Below are positions 50,982 to 59,447 of a stretch of 64,000 nucleotides of DNA, one piece after another. The translations under genes were made by a program, and so were the position numbers. The DNA is from Geodermatophilus sp. DSM 44513. Lineage in GTDB: Bacteria; Actinomycetota; Actinomycetes; Mycobacteriales; Geodermatophilaceae. Positions within the stretch are counted from its first letter, which is position 1, and every line of letters starts with the position of its first letter. The notes beneath the pieces were generated by a model. The model was not told the DNA's origin. It ran no database searches and saw nothing but the letters and a program-made list of their open reading frames with translations. The stretch lies in NCBI RefSeq assembly GCF_032460525.1, contig NZ_CP135963.1, positions 2,480,001-2,544,000 on the forward strand, given 5' to 3'.

Positions 50982-52144
50982 ACCGCCGGCTGGCCACCGC
51001 CGCGGCCGGCCGGGTCGCGGCGCTCGTGGTGACCGTGCCGGGCTGGGAGGTCACCCGCTACGCCGTCGAGCGCCTGCTCCGGGAGCGCGGCTGGCGGGCG
51101 GCCCTGTCCCCCGCCGACGCCGACGTGCTGGTCGTCTGCGGCCCGCCCGGCCGGCGGCTGTCCCGGGCCGTCGACCTGGTGTGGGACCAGCTGCCCGGGC
51201 CGCGGGCCCGCGTGACCGCAGTGGTCGCGTCCGCGGCCGGCGCGGCCCTGGACCAGGCGGTCACCGAGCTGCTGGACGGTGACCGGCAGCGCGGGGACGC
51301 CGCCGGCCGGCCGGCCGACCCGGTGATGGGCACGCTCCCGGACGAGGACCCGGACGCCGAGGAACCCGACGCCGAGGACCCCCACGGGGAGGACCCCCAC
51401 GGGGAGGACCCGGACGGCAGCGACACGGACCACGGCGACCACGGCGACACGGACCACGGCGACCACGGCGACATGGACCACGGCGACATGGACATGGAGA
51501 GCGACATGGCGCCCGGGGGCATCCCGCTCGCCGAGGGCGGTACGGGTGACCGGGACGGCCTGGACCTCGACGTCCTGCACGTCCCGCTGGGCCCGGTGCT
51601 GCCCTGCTGGCCGGCCGGGCTGCTGCTGCACTGCACGCTGTCCGGCGACGTCGTGACCGACGTGCGACCGGAGGTGCTCGGGCCCGCCGACGGTGCGGCA
51701 CCGGGCCGGTCGGCGTCCGGGACGCCGGTGGACCGGCTGGACCGTGCCGCTCAGCTGCTGACCCTGGCCGGCTGGGCAGCGGCGGCCACCGAGGCGGCCC
51801 GGCTGCGGGACGACCTGCTCGCCGACGGTGCCGGCCCGGACGTCGCGGCGCGGCTGGACCGGCTCGCCCGCCGGGTGGGCCGGTCGCGGCTGCTGCGCTG
51901 GTCGCTGCGCGGGACCGGGGCGGTCGACGCCGGCACCTGCACCGCGCTGGGGATCGACCCCCGGGCCGTCGGCGATGTACACGACCGGCTGGTCGGGCTG
52001 CTCGCCGGCGCCCGCGACGCCACCGACGCACCGTCCGTCCCGCTGGCCGCGCTCCCCTCCCTGCTGCGCGGCCTCGAGCTCGGCGCCCTGCGGCTGACCG
52101 TCGCCAGCCTCGACCTCGACCCGAGCCCGGCGGTCGTGCCGTGA
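50972..52144 (+). CDS. Degenerate NuoB-like/NuoD-like fusion with His/Asp-rich linker
   Basis: 390 residues. Residues 1-105 resemble NuoB by WEVTRYAVERLL, PADADVLVVCGPPG and VWDQLPGPRARVTAV (canonical: RQADVxIVAG, LYDQMPEPKWVI). None of the four N2-cluster cysteines is at its expected position. Residues 120-180 are an acidic, His-rich linker with repeats GEDPH and DHGD. Residues 195-390 look like a shrunken NuoD or group 4 hydrogenase large subunit: VPLGPVLPCWPAGLLL replaces MGPQHPSTHGVL, and LPSLLRGLELGALRLTVASLD matches the C-terminus (ASLDP). The catalytic middle is absent. No Fe-S or Ni ligand set is seen. Overlaps nuoA-like and nuoH-like genes. Probably a structural coupling subunit; that is inference. 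Confidence 0.65.
   Translation: MDLNRRLATAAAGRVAALVVTVPGWEVTRYAVERLLRERGWRAALSPADADVLVVCGPPGRRLSRAVDLVWDQLPGPRARVTAVVASAAGAALDQAVTELLDGDRQRGDAAGRPADPVMGTLPDEDPDAEEPDAEDPHGEDPHGEDPDGSDTDHGDHGDTDHGDHGDMDHGDMDMESDMAPGGIPLAEGGTGDRDGLDLDVLHVPLGPVLPCWPAGLLLHCTLSGDVVTDVRPEVLGPADGAAPGRSASGTPVDRLDRAAQLLTLAGWAAAATEAARLRDDLLADGAGPDVAARLDRLARRVGRSRLLRWSLRGTGAVDAGTCTALGIDPRAVGDVHDRLVGLLAGARDATDAPSVPLAALPSLLRGLELGALRLTVASLDLDPSPAVVP
51370..51510. repeat. Short tandem repeats coding an Asp/His/Gly linker
   Basis: Two 15-base units for GEDPH are followed by 24-base units for DTDHGDHG and shorter DMDHG units. All are in frame and form the linker of the NuoB/NuoD-like fusion. The peptide has about seven His within 45 residues. 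Confidence 0.7.
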
Positions 52145-53082
52145 GCCCGGTCGACGTCACCCAGGTCCCCGCGGTCTGGACGCCGGTCGCCGCGGTGCTG
52201 CTGCTGGCCCTCGCCGGCGCCGCGGCGGCCCTCGACGGCGCCGTCGCCGGCCGGGCCGAGGGTCGCTCGTGGCGCGCGGGGGCCGGCGTGCCCTGGGCGG
52301 AGACCGCACGGCTGCTGCGCCAGCGGCGGCGCACGACGGTGGCCGCCGACCGGCTGCTGTGGCAGGTCGCGGTCGCCGGCCTGCTGGTCACCGCGCTGCT
52401 GAAGACCGTGGTGGTGCCCCTGGGCAGCTGGACGCTGTCCGACCTCCCGGTGGGCATCGTGTGGTTCAACGCCATGGACGTGCTCGTCTGGGCGCTGGTC
52501 TGGCTGGCCGGCTGGGGCCCGAACAGCGCCCACTCCCTCGTCGGCGGCTACCGGTTCCTCGGCCAGGCGCTGTCCTACGAGCTGCCGCTGATGTTCGCGC
52601 TCACCGCGCCGGCGGTGGCGGCGGGGAGCCTGCGGGTGGGCGACGTCGTCGCCGCCCAGCAGGGGCTGTGGTTCGCCGTCTGGATGCCGGTGGCCTTCGT
52701 CGTCTACTGCGTCGCGGTCGCCGGCTTCGCCGCCTGGGGGCCGCTCGGCGCACCGGTCGGGACCGACGTCGCCGGCGGCGTCCTCACCGAGACCTCCGGC
52801 GTCGACCGGTGGCTGCTGCAGGCCGGCCGGTGGGCGCTGCTCACCGCCGGTGCGGCGTTCGGGGTCGCCCTGTTCCTGGGCGGCGGCTCCGGCCCGCTGC
52901 TGCCGGCCTGGCTGTGGTCCGTCGGGAAGACCGCCGCGCTGCTGGCCGCGTTCGTGGTGGCCCGCCGGCACCTGCCCACGCTGCGCCCGGACCGGATCGC
53001 GCCGGCCGCGTGGCTCGTCGTCCTGCCCCTGGTGCTGGTGCAGCTGCTCGTGGTGTCCGTCGTCGTGCTGGGGAGGGGCTGA
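52141..53082 (+). CDS. Complex I-like subunit H (NuoH-like)
   Basis: 313 residues, about eight helices. NuoH-like parts are LLWQVAVAGLLVTALLKTVVVPLG, GGYRFLGQALSYELPLMFAL and VVLPLVLVQLLVVSVVVLG. The quinone-site loop is altered: the canonical NRxPFDLxEaExELVAGYhtEYSG becomes GTDVAGGVLTETSGVD-like, losing most of its acidic residues. This suggests weakened or different quinone binding. GTG overlaps the stop of the fusion gene (GTGA). The nuoJ-like gene starts 1 base after its stop. Confidence 0.85.
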   Translation: MSPVDVTQVPAVWTPVAAVLLLALAGAAAALDGAVAGRAEGRSWRAGAGVPWAETARLLRQRRRTTVAADRLLWQVAVAGLLVTALLKTVVVPLGSWTLSDLPVGIVWFNAMDVLVWALVWLAGWGPNSAHSLVGGYRFLGQALSYELPLMFALTAPAVAAGSLRVGDVVAAQQGLWFAVWMPVAFVVYCVAVAGFAAWGPLGAPVGTDVAGGVLTETSGVDRWLLQAGRWALLTAGAAFGVALFLGGGSGPLLPAWLWSVGKTAALLAAFVVARRHLPTLRPDRIAPAAWLVVLPLVLVQLLVVSVVVLGRG

Positions 53083-53083
53083 G

Positions 53084-53671
53084 GTGCTCGTCGACGTGGT
53101 GTTCTGGGTGCTCGGCGGGATCGCCGTCGCTGCCGGGGTCGCCGTCTTCACGGTGGACTCGATGGCCCGGGCCACCTACGCCCTGGCCGTGTCCTTCATC
53201 GCCGTCGGCCTGGCCCTGCTGCTGGTCGACCTGCAGTTCCTCGGCGTCATCACCGTGCTGATGATGACCATGGAGATGGCCATCATGGGCATCTACATGA
53301 TCATGTTCATGGGGATGAACCCCGCGCTCATGCCGATGAGCATGACCCACGGCAAGCGCATGGCCCTGACCGTCGCCGGCGGCACGTTCCTCCTGCTGGC
53401 CGCCGGCGCGCTGCTGGTGCCCTGGCCGGCCCGGCGGGGCGCCCCCGCGGCCGACCTCACCGTCGCCCTGGGCGAGGCGGTCATGGAGTCGAAGATGCTG
53501 GTGATGATGACCGTCAGCCCGGTCCTCTTCGCCACGATCGTCGCGGCGATCGTGCTGGCCGTCCCCCGCGGCCGCTACGACCGGTTCGGCGACGACCTGC
53601 GCGGCCGGCCCGCGCCGGCGGGGGCCATGGAGCGCACGGCGGCGGACCCGGCGGACGGGGCGCCGCGGTGA
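53084..53671 (+). CDS. Complex I-like subunit J (NuoJ-like)
   Basis: 195 residues, five helices. VDSMARATYALAVSFIAVGLALLLVDLQFLGVITVLM (split) is the NuoJ core with the pi-bulge helix region and LQFLGVxxVLVYxGAIxVL pattern. In the canonical protein a Tyr-Gly follows; here MMTMEMAIMGIYMIMFM is Met-rich instead. GTG follows GGAGGGG. The stop overlaps the nuoK-like start. The Met-rich change may affect the hinge that couples quinone chemistry to proton transfer; this is inference. Confidence 0.85.
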   Translation: MLVDVVFWVLGGIAVAAGVAVFTVDSMARATYALAVSFIAVGLALLLVDLQFLGVITVLMMTMEMAIMGIYMIMFMGMNPALMPMSMTHGKRMALTVAGGTFLLLAAGALLVPWPARRGAPAADLTVALGEAVMESKMLVMMTVSPVLFATIVAAIVLAVPRGRYDRFGDDLRGRPAPAGAMERTAADPADGAPR

Positions 53672-53970
53672 CGCTGGAGACGGTGCTGCTGGTCGCCGCG
53701 GCCCTGTTCAGCGTGGGCCTGTACGGCGCGATCTCCCAGCAGGTGGTCGTCATGGTGATGATGGGCCTGGAGCTGATGCTCAACGCCGTCATCCTGGCCG
53801 CGGCCGGCTTCTGGTGGTTCCTCTCCCCCGCCCCCGACGGGCAGGTGCTCGTCCTGGTGGTGATCACCGCCATGACGGTGGAGATGGCCATGGGCTTCGC
53901 CGTCGCCACGCTGCTGCACCGCTCGCGGGACGCGGACACGACCGACACGGCCGCGGACCTGTCCCGGTGA
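53668..53970 (+). CDS. Complex I-like subunit K (NuoK-like)
   Basis: 100 residues, three helices. Both key glutamates of NuoK are at the canonical places: Glu35 in MGLELMLNAVILA and Glu72 in MTVEMAMGFAVA. Length is normal. The retention implies that the E-channel side of the membrane arm still works. GTGA overlaps on both sides. Confidence 0.9.
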   Translation: MTLETVLLVAAALFSVGLYGAISQQVVVMVMMGLELMLNAVILAAAGFWWFLSPAPDGQVLVLVVITAMTVEMAMGFAVATLLHRSRDADTTDTAADLSR

Positions 53971-56000
53971 CCGGGGCGACCCTGCTGCTGTGGACGGTGG
54001 TGGGCCTGCCGGCCGCCGCCGGGACGGCGCTGTGCCTGGCCGGGCGGCGGGCGGACCGCGCCGCGTGGGTGGTCTCGGTCGGGACGGCGGCGCTGGTGCT
54101 GGCCGCCGCGGTCGCGGTCGCCGGGCTGCGGCCGGCGACGTCGGTCCGGTTCCTGCCCGCCGCGGGGTTCGGGCTGGGCGTCGACGCGCTGTCCGCGGTG
54201 GTGCTGCCCGCGGTGGCCGCGGTCACGCTGCTGGTGCTGCTGTTCGCCGCGGCCGACGTCGAGGAGCGACCGGCCCGGTTCGCCGGCCTGCTGCTGCTGT
54301 TCGCCGCCGCGGTCGCCGTCACCGTCACCGCCACGACGCTGCCGGCACTGCTGTTCGCCTGGGAGGTGATGGGCGCGACCTCGTTCGCGCTGATCGGCCA
54401 CTCCTGGCGCGACCCCGGCCGGGTCGCTGCCGGCACCACCGCCTTCCTCACCACCCGCGCGGCCGACCTCGGCCTGTACCTGGCCGCCGGCGCGGCGCTG
54501 GCCGGCGGCGCCGGGCTGGCGCTGGCCGACCTGCCCGCCGCGGCCGCGCCGTGGCGGGACGTCGTCGCCGCCGGCGTGCTCGTCGCGGCGCTGGGCAAGG
54601 CCGCGCAGCTGCCCTTCTCGTTCTGGCTGTCCCGCGCGATGGAGGGCCCCAGCCCGGTCAGCGCCCTGCTGCACTCCGCGGCGATGGTGGCCATGGGCGG
54701 CTACCTGCTGCTGCGGACGCACCCGCTGCTGGCCGCCACCGGCTGGGCGGCGACCACCACCGCGTGGCTCGGCGCGCTCACCGCGCTGCTGATGGGCGCG
54801 GTCGCGGTCGCCCAGCGCGACCTCAAGCAGCTGCTGGCCGCCTCCACCTCCGCGCAGCTGGGCTTCGTCGTGCTGGCCGCCGGGGTGGCCAGCGTGTCGG
54901 GCGGGGTGGCCCACCTGGTCGCGCACGCCGCGACCAAGGCGCTGCTGTTCCTGGCCGCCGGGGCCTGGCTGACCGCGCTGGGCACCCGGCAGCTGCCGGC
55001 GCTGCGCGGGGCCGCCCGGCGGTACCCGGTGGTCGGGGCGTGCGCCACCGTGGGCGCGCTGTCGCTGGCCGGCGTCGCCCCGCTGTCGCTGTGGGCGACC
55101 AAGGACGACGTCCTGGCCGCGGCGCGGGAGCGGTCCCCGGCGCTGTACGCCGTCGGGCTGGCCGCCGCCGCGCTGTCGGCCGCCTACGCCGCGAAGGTGC
55201 TGTGGACCGTCTGGCGCGAGCCGCCGGCCGACGCGGCGCGGGGGTACGACACCGAGCAGCGCGGCACCCGGCGGGTGCACCGGCTGCAGCAGGGGCCGCT
55301 CCTCGTCCTCGCCGCCGGTGCCGCCGTCCTCGGCCTGCTGGTCTGGCCACCGGTGGGCGGCGCGCTGCGGGCCGCCCTCGGCGAGACCGGCGCCCCGCGG
55401 CCGGGCGCCGCCGAGCTGGTCGTCTCCGCCGTGCTGGCCGTCGCCGTGGTCCTGGCCGTCTTCCTGGCCGGGGTGCCGGGCGGAGCGCGCCGGCCGCTGC
55501 CCGAGCCGCGCTGGGCGGCCCGCTGGCTCGGCCTGGGTGAGGCGACGCAGGCGCTGGTGGTGCGGCCGGTGCTGCGCCTGGCCGGGGCGCTGGCCCGCTT
55601 CGACGACCGGGTGCTGGACCGGGCGGTCGACGCGGCGGGCGCCGGTGTCCTCGCGCTGGCCGGCGCCGGTGCCCGCGCGGACGACGCCGTCCTGGACCGG
55701 GCGGCCGGCGCGGCAGGCGCCGGTGTCCTCGCGCTGGCCGGCGCCGCAGCCCGCGCGGACGACGCCGTCCTGGACCGCGCCGTGGACGCGACCGCCCCCG
55801 GCACCCTGCGGGCGGCGCGGCTCACCGCGGAGGTCGGCGACACCGGCTTCGACGGCGCCGTGCAGGGCCTGGCCGCGGCCACCCGCGGCCTCGGCGGCCT
55901 GGCCCGCCGCACCCAGACCGGCCAGCTGCACCACTACTACGTCCAGGCCTCCGTGGTGTTCGCCGCCGCGCTGGGGCTCCTCCTGCTCGTCGCGAGGTGA
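53967..56000 (+). CDS. Complex I-like subunit L (NuoL-like)
   Basis: 677 residues. The antiporter fold has Glu133 in LFAWEVMGATSFALIG and Lys211 in ALGKAAQLPFSFWLSRAMEGPSPVSALLHSA (split). ATKALLFLAAGAWLTALG and SLWATKDDV carry the later lysines. The C-terminal long-helix region contains three copies of a 26-residue unit (DDxVLDRAVDAAGAGVLALAGA-type, cut here) where canonical NuoL has one fD-viDg motif. It ends in a last membrane helix (QLHHYYVQASVVFAAALGLLLL). GTGA overlaps on both sides. Likely a proton or cation translocator. Confidence 0.92.
   Translation: MTGATLLLWTVVGLPAAAGTALCLAGRRADRAAWVVSVGTAALVLAAAVAVAGLRPATSVRFLPAAGFGLGVDALSAVVLPAVAAVTLLVLLFAAADVEERPARFAGLLLLFAAAVAVTVTATTLPALLFAWEVMGATSFALIGHSWRDPGRVAAGTTAFLTTRAADLGLYLAAGAALAGGAGLALADLPAAAAPWRDVVAAGVLVAALGKAAQLPFSFWLSRAMEGPSPVSALLHSAAMVAMGGYLLLRTHPLLAATGWAATTTAWLGALTALLMGAVAVAQRDLKQLLAASTSAQLGFVVLAAGVASVSGGVAHLVAHAATKALLFLAAGAWLTALGTRQLPALRGAARRYPVVGACATVGALSLAGVAPLSLWATKDDVLAAARERSPALYAVGLAAAALSAAYAAKVLWTVWREPPADAARGYDTEQRGTRRVHRLQQGPLLVLAAGAAVLGLLVWPPVGGALRAALGETGAPRPGAAELVVSAVLAVAVVLAVFLAGVPGGARRPLPEPRWAARWLGLGEATQALVVRPVLRLAGALARFDDRVLDRAVDAAGAGVLALAGAGARADDAVLDRAAGAAGAGVLALAGAAARADDAVLDRAVDATAPGTLRAARLTAEVGDTGFDGAVQGLAAATRGLGGLARRTQTGQLHHYYVQASVVFAAALGLLLLVAR
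55599..55800. repeat. 78-base tandem repeat in the nuoL-like gene
   Basis: Units start near 55602, 55680 and 55758 and are highly similar, the second and third nearly identical. They encode a 26-residue amphipathic unit (GAGVLALAGAGARADDAVLD) in the region of the lateral helix of NuoL. Confidence 0.8.
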
Positions 56001-57487
56001 GTGTGCTCAGCCTGATCGTGTTCCTCCCGCTGGCCGCCGCGGCCGTCCTGGCGGCGTCGACCGGCGTCCCCGACCGCGTCGCGCGGTGGGCGTGGCTGGC
56101 GGTGACGGTCGCCGAGCTGGGCCTGGTCGGCGCGGCGGTCGCCGCCTACGAGACCCCGCCGGCGGGCGGGCTGGCGTTCGAGGAGCGGGCGCGCTGGATC
56201 CCGTCGGTCGGCAGCAGCTACCACGTGGGGGTCGACGGGCTGTCGCTGCCGCTGCTCGCGCTGACCGCGGTCGTCTTCTGCGCCTGCGCCGTCTACGCCC
56301 TGCGCGAGCAGCGCCGCCCCCGGGTGCAGGCGGCGCTGTTCTGCTTCCTGCAGTCGGTGTGCCTGGGCGTGTTCGTCGCCCAGGACCTCATCCTGTTCTT
56401 CCTCTTCTTCGACCTGTCCATCGTGGGCATGTACGCCGTGATCGCCGGCTGGGGCCACGGGGACGCCGGCCGGTCGGCGCTGAAGTTCTTCCTCTACACC
56501 TTCCTCGGCAGTCTGGCGCTGCTGCTGGGCTTCATCGGCCTGTACCTCGCCGCCGAGCCGAACACCTTCGACATCCCGGAGCTGGTCGCCGCCGCGCCGC
56601 TGGCCGACGACCCGGTGGTCGGGGGGCTGGTGCTGGGCGCGATCCTGCTCGGGCTGGCCGTCAAGACGCCGACCGTGCCGTTCCACACCTGGCTGCCGCC
56701 GGCACACACCGACGCCCCGGCCATCGGCTCGGCCGTGCTCGCCGCGGTGCTGCTCAAGCTGGGCACCTACGGGTTCGTCCGGATCGCCATGCCGATGTTG
56801 CCCGGCGCCTGGCGGGCCTGGGCCTGGGTGGTCATCACCATCGGCGTCGTCTCGGTCCTCTACGGAGCCCTGGTCGCGCTCGCCCAGACCGACGTCAAGC
56901 GGATGATCGCCTACACCTCGGTCAACCACATGGGCTACGTCGTCCTCGGGGTGGGCGCAGCCGGGCTGGCCGGGGACGCCGCCGCGCGGGAGGTGGCCGT
57001 CACCGGGGCGGTGACCCAGATGGTCAGCCACGGCCTGATCACCGGGGCGCTGTTCCTGCTCGCCGGGGTGCTGCAGGACCGCCGCGGCAGCTACGAGATG
57101 GCCGAGTACGGCGGCCTGGCCGCGCCCGCCCCGCGCTTCGCCGCGCTGTTCGCGATCGGCGCGTTCGCCTCGCTGGGGCTGCCCGGGTTCAGCGGCTTCG
57201 TCGCCGAGTTCCAGGTCTTCGCCGGCGCGATCGGCACCGCGGCCGCCGTGGCGGTGGCGCTACCGGGCATCCTGATCACCGCCGCGTTGTTCCTGCGGGC
57301 GATCCAGCGGCTGCTGACCGGGCCGACCGGCGGACGGTCGGTCGACTTCCCCGACCTGCGCGTCCGCGAGGCGGCGCCGGTCGGCGGCCTGCTGGTGCTC
57401 GCCCTGCTCATCGGCGTCGTGCCGTGGCCGCTGCTGGACCTGATCACCCCGGGCTCGGCCGCCGTGGTCGACCTGGTCAGCCGGTGA
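55997..57487 (+). CDS. Complex I-like subunit M (NuoM-like)
   Basis: 496 residues, 14 helices. The TM5 acid is Asp139 in LFFLFFDLSIVGMY, where NuoM usually has Glu. Lys223 (LAVKTPTVPFHTWLPPAHTDAP) and Lys254 (VLLKLGTYGFVRI) are kept. SVNHMGYVVLG and VTQMVSHGLITGALFLLAG are also canonical. GTGA overlaps on both sides. A functional antiporter-like subunit is expected. Confidence 0.93.
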   Translation: MSVLSLIVFLPLAAAAVLAASTGVPDRVARWAWLAVTVAELGLVGAAVAAYETPPAGGLAFEERARWIPSVGSSYHVGVDGLSLPLLALTAVVFCACAVYALREQRRPRVQAALFCFLQSVCLGVFVAQDLILFFLFFDLSIVGMYAVIAGWGHGDAGRSALKFFLYTFLGSLALLLGFIGLYLAAEPNTFDIPELVAAAPLADDPVVGGLVLGAILLGLAVKTPTVPFHTWLPPAHTDAPAIGSAVLAAVLLKLGTYGFVRIAMPMLPGAWRAWAWVVITIGVVSVLYGALVALAQTDVKRMIAYTSVNHMGYVVLGVGAAGLAGDAAAREVAVTGAVTQMVSHGLITGALFLLAGVLQDRRGSYEMAEYGGLAAPAPRFAALFAIGAFASLGLPGFSGFVAEFQVFAGAIGTAAAVAVALPGILITAALFLRAIQRLLTGPTGGRSVDFPDLRVREAAPVGGLLVLALLIGVVPWPLLDLITPGSAAVVDLVSR

Positions 57488-58890
57488 CGATGCGCCCGCT
57501 GGCGCTGCTGCCGGAGATCTGCCTGGTCGTCGGCGCGGTCGCCACCCTGCTGGCCGGCTCGTTCCTCCCGCGGCAGCGGCAGTGGGTCGCTCGGCTGGTC
57601 GCCGTCGCGGCCCTGCTGGGTGCCGGGGTCGCCACGGCCGCCGTCCTGGGCGACCCGCCGCAGCCGGCGATGATGGGCAACTACGCCGTCGACACCGGCA
57701 CGAACGTGCTGCGGCTGGTCGTGGTGGCCGCCACCCTGCTGGTCGTCGGCCTGGGCGTGGACGAGCTGGCCGGCACCCCGCGGGAGAGCGAGACCCACGC
57801 GCTGCTGCTGCTGTCCGCGCTCGGTGCGGTGGTCCTGGGCGGGGCCAGCGACCTGCTGGTGCTGCTGGTCGCCTTCCTGCTCGGCAGCATCCCGATCTAC
57901 GGGCTGGTCGGCGTGCTGCGCTCGCCGGGGGCGGCCGAGGCGGCGATGAAGACCTACCTGCTCGGCGCGCTGTTCGGCATCGTGCTGGTGCTCGGCGTCA
58001 CGGTGCTGTCCGGCGTCGGCGGCACCACCGCCTACCCCGGCCTCGCCACCGGGCTGGCGGAGGCCCCGCCCGCGGCCGTGGCCTTCGGGGTGCTCGCCGT
58101 CGTCGGCGGGCTGATGTTCGAGGCCGGGGGCGTGCCGGGGCACTTCTGGGTGCCCGACGCGACCCAGGCCGCCGGCACGCCGGTCGCGGCCTTCCTCAGC
58201 ACCGTGCCCAAGCTCGGTGCCCTGCTCGCCGTCTTCCGCCTGGTCCCCGTCGTCCCGGACACCGTGGACGCACCGCTGCTGGTGGCGGTCCTCGCCGCGG
58301 CGACCATGACGGTGGGCAACCTCGCCGCCCTCGCGCAGACCGACGTGCGCCGGCTGCTGGGGTGGTCGACGGTCAGCCAGGTCGGCTACCTGCTCCTCCC
58401 GGTCGCGGTGGCCGGCCGCAGCGCCGACGCGCTGCCCTCGCTGCTGGTCTACCTCGGCGGCTACGCGGTCACCAACCTCGCCGCCTTCGCCGTGGTCGCC
58501 GCCACGCCCGGACGGCGCACCGTCGAGGACTCCCGCGGCCTCGCGGCCTCCTCGCCGTGGCTGGCCGGGGCGCTGGTCGTGGCCCTGCTCAGCCTGGTGG
58601 GCACGCCGCCCACCGCCGTCTTCGCCGGCAAGCTGACCACCTTCACCGCGGCCTGGGACGGCGGCCTGGCCTGGCTGGTGGTGGTCGCGGCGGTCAACAC
58701 CGTGGTCAGCCTCGTCTACTACCTGCGCTGGCTCGCGCCGGTGTTCCAGCGGCCGGAGCAGGGCGCGCAGCCGCAGCGCCCGCGCCCGTTCGCCGCCGTG
58801 GCGGCCGTGCTGGCCGCGGCCTGCGTGCTCGCGCTCGGGGTGGGTCTGGGCGCCGTGTCTCCCCTGGTCGAGGGGACCCTCGCCCGCTGA
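57484..58890 (+). CDS. Complex I-like subunit N (NuoN-like) with altered channel residues
   Basis: 468 residues, about 13-14 helices. Overall NuoN similarity is clear (AMKTYLLGALFGI; VPGHFWVPDATQAAGTPVAAFLSTVPKLGALL, split; GWSTVSQVGYLLLP). The TM5 glutamate region reads FLLGSIPIYGLVG without an acid, and the TM7 lysine before the PFHFW motif is Glu213 (LMFEAGGVPGHFW). Lys243 and Lys383 (FAGKLTTF) remain. The proton path in this subunit may therefore differ. GTG overlaps the nuoM-like stop. Last gene of the operon; 12 bases separate it from the convergent DUF421 gene. Confidence 0.88.
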   Translation: MTMRPLALLPEICLVVGAVATLLAGSFLPRQRQWVARLVAVAALLGAGVATAAVLGDPPQPAMMGNYAVDTGTNVLRLVVVAATLLVVGLGVDELAGTPRESETHALLLLSALGAVVLGGASDLLVLLVAFLLGSIPIYGLVGVLRSPGAAEAAMKTYLLGALFGIVLVLGVTVLSGVGGTTAYPGLATGLAEAPPAAVAFGVLAVVGGLMFEAGGVPGHFWVPDATQAAGTPVAAFLSTVPKLGALLAVFRLVPVVPDTVDAPLLVAVLAAATMTVGNLAALAQTDVRRLLGWSTVSQVGYLLLPVAVAGRSADALPSLLVYLGGYAVTNLAAFAVVAATPGRRTVEDSRGLAASSPWLAGALVVALLSLVGTPPTAVFAGKLTTFTAAWDGGLAWLVVVAAVNTVVSLVYYLRWLAPVFQRPEQGAQPQRPRPFAAVAAVLAAACVLALGVGLGAVSPLVEGTLAR

Positions 58891-58902
58891 CCGCCCGCGC
58901 GC

Positions 58903-59445
58903 TCAGGCCCCCGTCCGAGGCTCCCGCCCCAGGCCCTCCGCCGCCCGCACGCCCTCGAGCGCCGAGCGGTTCCCGGCCTTCTCCCGCGGGATGACGCTCA
59001 GCGAGCCGTCGGTCTCCAGCACCACCGCGGCGATCGACGACAGGTCACCGGAACCGGTGGCCCGCACGGCCTGCCGCACCTCGTCGACCGTCACCCGCTG
59101 CTCGCGCAGCGCCGTCGGCAGGACGGCGCCGTCCCGCAGCAGCAGGGTCGGCCGGGCGGTGGCCGCCGTCCGCGCGGCCGGCCACCGGACGGTGACCGAG
59201 GCGACCGCGAACTGCAGCGCCGCCAGCAGCGCCAGCGCCGTCGCGCCCTCGGCCCACGACACGTCGCTGCTGAGCAGGATGGTCGCCAGCGTGGACCCCA
59301 GCGCCACCGTGACGACGAGGTCGAAGGCGTTGAGCTTGGCCAGCGTGCGCTTGCCGGACAGCCGCAGCACGACGACCAGGGTCAGGTAGGCGGCGGCGCC
59401 CACGGCGAGGATGCGGCCCACGTCGGACCACGAGTCGAACCACAC
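58903..59445 (-). CDS. DUF421 (YetF-like) membrane protein
   Basis: 180 residues. The start VWFDSWSDVGRILAVGAAAYL and the block LRLSGKRTLAKLNAFDLVVTVALGSTLATILLS (split) are highly conserved in DUF421. Three helices are followed by a small soluble domain (LLLRDGAVLPTALREQRVTVDEV). GTG at 59445 follows GGAG. It is last in the operon that starts with the molybdopterin enzyme, 2 bases after the antiporter stop. Function in the family is unclear; spore-coat and stress roles are reported. Confidence 0.92.
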   Translation of the reverse strand: MWFDSWSDVGRILAVGAAAYLTLVVVLRLSGKRTLAKLNAFDLVVTVALGSTLATILLSSDVSWAEGATALALLAALQFAVASVTVRWPAARTAATARPTLLLRDGAVLPTALREQRVTVDEVRQAVRATGSGDLSSIAAVVLETDGSLSVIPREKAGNRSALEGVRAAEGLGREPRTGA

Positions 59446-59447
59446 GG

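Noticed and set aside
50637..58890. Ordinary NADH dehydrogenase operon
   Set aside because: NuoC, E, F, G and I are absent and the NuoB-like part lacks its Fe-S cysteines.
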